64,000 nt of DNA from Erwinia persicina NBRC 102418 (GTDB lineage: Bacteria; Pseudomonadota; Gammaproteobacteria; Enterobacterales; Enterobacteriaceae). The position numbers and the translations under genes were made by a program. The stretch covers positions 124,001-188,000 of the forward strand of contig NZ_BCTN01000005.1 in assembly GCF_001571305.1 (NCBI RefSeq). Reading direction: 5' to 3'. Under the pieces are notes generated by a model. That model worked only from the letters and a program-made list of their open reading frames with translations, searched no databases and was not told the origin of the DNA. How positions within the stretch are numbered: position 1 is the stretch's first letter; each line of letters opens with the position of its first letter. This document shows positions 63,596-64,000 of the stretch, one piece after another.

Positions 63596-64000
63596 TTAGC
63601 GTTGCGCCAGACGCGCGACCACTTGTGGGTGATCGGGCATATTGCATGCCCCTTCGCGCTCTACCGCCAGTGAAGCAAACGCGGCGGCATAGGTGGCCGC
63701 CTGCGCAATGGTTTGCCCGTTCGCCACGGCCGCAGCGAAGGCCCCGTTAAAGGCATCTCCAGCCCCGGTGGTATCCACGCTGAGTGCCGGAAAAGCAGCA
63801 ATATGCTGAAACTGACCGTTATCGAGGATCAGCGCCCCGCGTGAACTCAGGGTGATAATTACCCGCTTTGCCCCCTGCCGGACAATCGCCTGCGCGGCTT
63901 CTTTGGCGCTGTCGAGATCGCTGACTTCCACCCCTGAAAGCAACGAGGCTTCAGTTTCATTTGGGGTCAACACGTCCACATACTGCAGGCAGGCCAGTGC
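63596..64000 (-). CDS. Ribokinase-family sugar kinase, C-terminal part (cut by window end)
   Basis: The last 134 residues of a PfkB/ribokinase-family kinase. VDVLTPNETEASLLSG is the NxxE region binding Mg-phosphate; VDTTGAGDAFNGAFAAAVA holds the catalytic aspartate. The frame is open to the window edge (ALACLQYVDVL), so the start lies beyond. It is upstream of the aldolase gene by 44 bases and should phosphorylate the sugar handled by this operon. Close to RbsK in motif, but identity is open. Confidence 0.85.
   Translation of the reverse strand, partial: ALACLQYVDVLTPNETEASLLSGVEVSDLDSAKEAAQAIVRQGAKRVIITLSSRGALILDNGQFQHIAAFPALSVDTTGAGDAFNGAFAAAVANGQTIAQAATYAAAFASLAVEREGACNMPDHPQVVARLAQR

Noticed and set aside
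1-64000. CRISPR arrays, insertion sequences, prophage or rRNA genes
   Set aside because: No regularly spaced repeats, transposase, integrase or phage structural motifs, and no rRNA sequence were recognised in the window.

Overview
The window is a stretch of chromosome from a gamma-proteobacterium of the order Enterobacterales, most likely Erwiniaceae (Erwinia/Pantoea-like). The core genes (glyQS, mtlADR, yibL, sodA, fdoGHI-fdhE, fdhD, selAB, selC, tag, yiaD, avtA, ibpA, yidQ, yidR, yidA, wecH, yiaF, yiaG) match Escherichia coli proteins closely but are rearranged. A lone ibpA without ibpB and a complete 2-ketogluconate (kgu) operon at the ghrB position fit that family. The species is an inference.

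Layout: 1-7.7 kb is an accessory region on the 3' side of the selenocysteine tRNA gene selC. It holds the end of a fimbrial subunit or adhesin, a PglL/WaaL-type glycan ligase coupled to a LuxR regulator, an aromatic amino acid permease behind a candidate attenuator, a CigR-like protein, an unknown protein with a ParB-like motif, and a SymE-type toxin. 7.9-16.1 kb has an isochorismatase/GlxA regulator pair, a SemiSWEET-like protein with LacI-type operators, wecH, glyQS, yiaG, yiaF and a small peptide with a microcin-type double-glycine leader. 16.3-20.9 kb is the mannitol operon with a row of CRP sites, followed by yibL. 21.4-27.1 kb is an AT-rich accessory block: LuxR regulator, lipoprotein, long periplasmic coiled-coil FKBP protein, PapI-like regulator, and a MarT/FidL-like pair. 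27.1-34.2 kb holds a ribose-type ABC importer, sodA, and a class-III PLP enzyme divergent from a DeoR-type regulator. 34.2-36.2 kb is a two-gene Septu-like (PtuA/PtuB) defence module.

36.2-46.5 kb is a formate dehydrogenase/selenocysteine block: fdhD, and divergently fdoG (with an in-frame UGA for selenocysteine), fdoH, fdoI, fdhE, a GST gene, selA and selB. The last seven genes are so tightly packed that they look like one operon, so the factors that insert selenocysteine are made together with a protein that needs it. 46.6-54.5 kb holds tag, yiaD, two LacI-family regulators (one PtxS-like), kguE, kguK, kguT and ghrB, with a perfect LacI-type palindrome before kguE. 54.5-60.7 kb holds a periplasmic aldose-epimerase-like protein, avtA, ibpA (sigma-32 promoter and ROSE-like RNA thermometer), yidQ, yidR and yidA. 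60.7-64 kb is a sugar-acid type operon (ribokinase-family kinase, DapA/NanA-family aldolase, YhcH-family protein, MFS importer) running off the window end.

No rRNA, insertion sequence, phage, CRISPR array or replication origin was seen. All family calls come from recognising translated motifs and remembered homologues; no database search was run.
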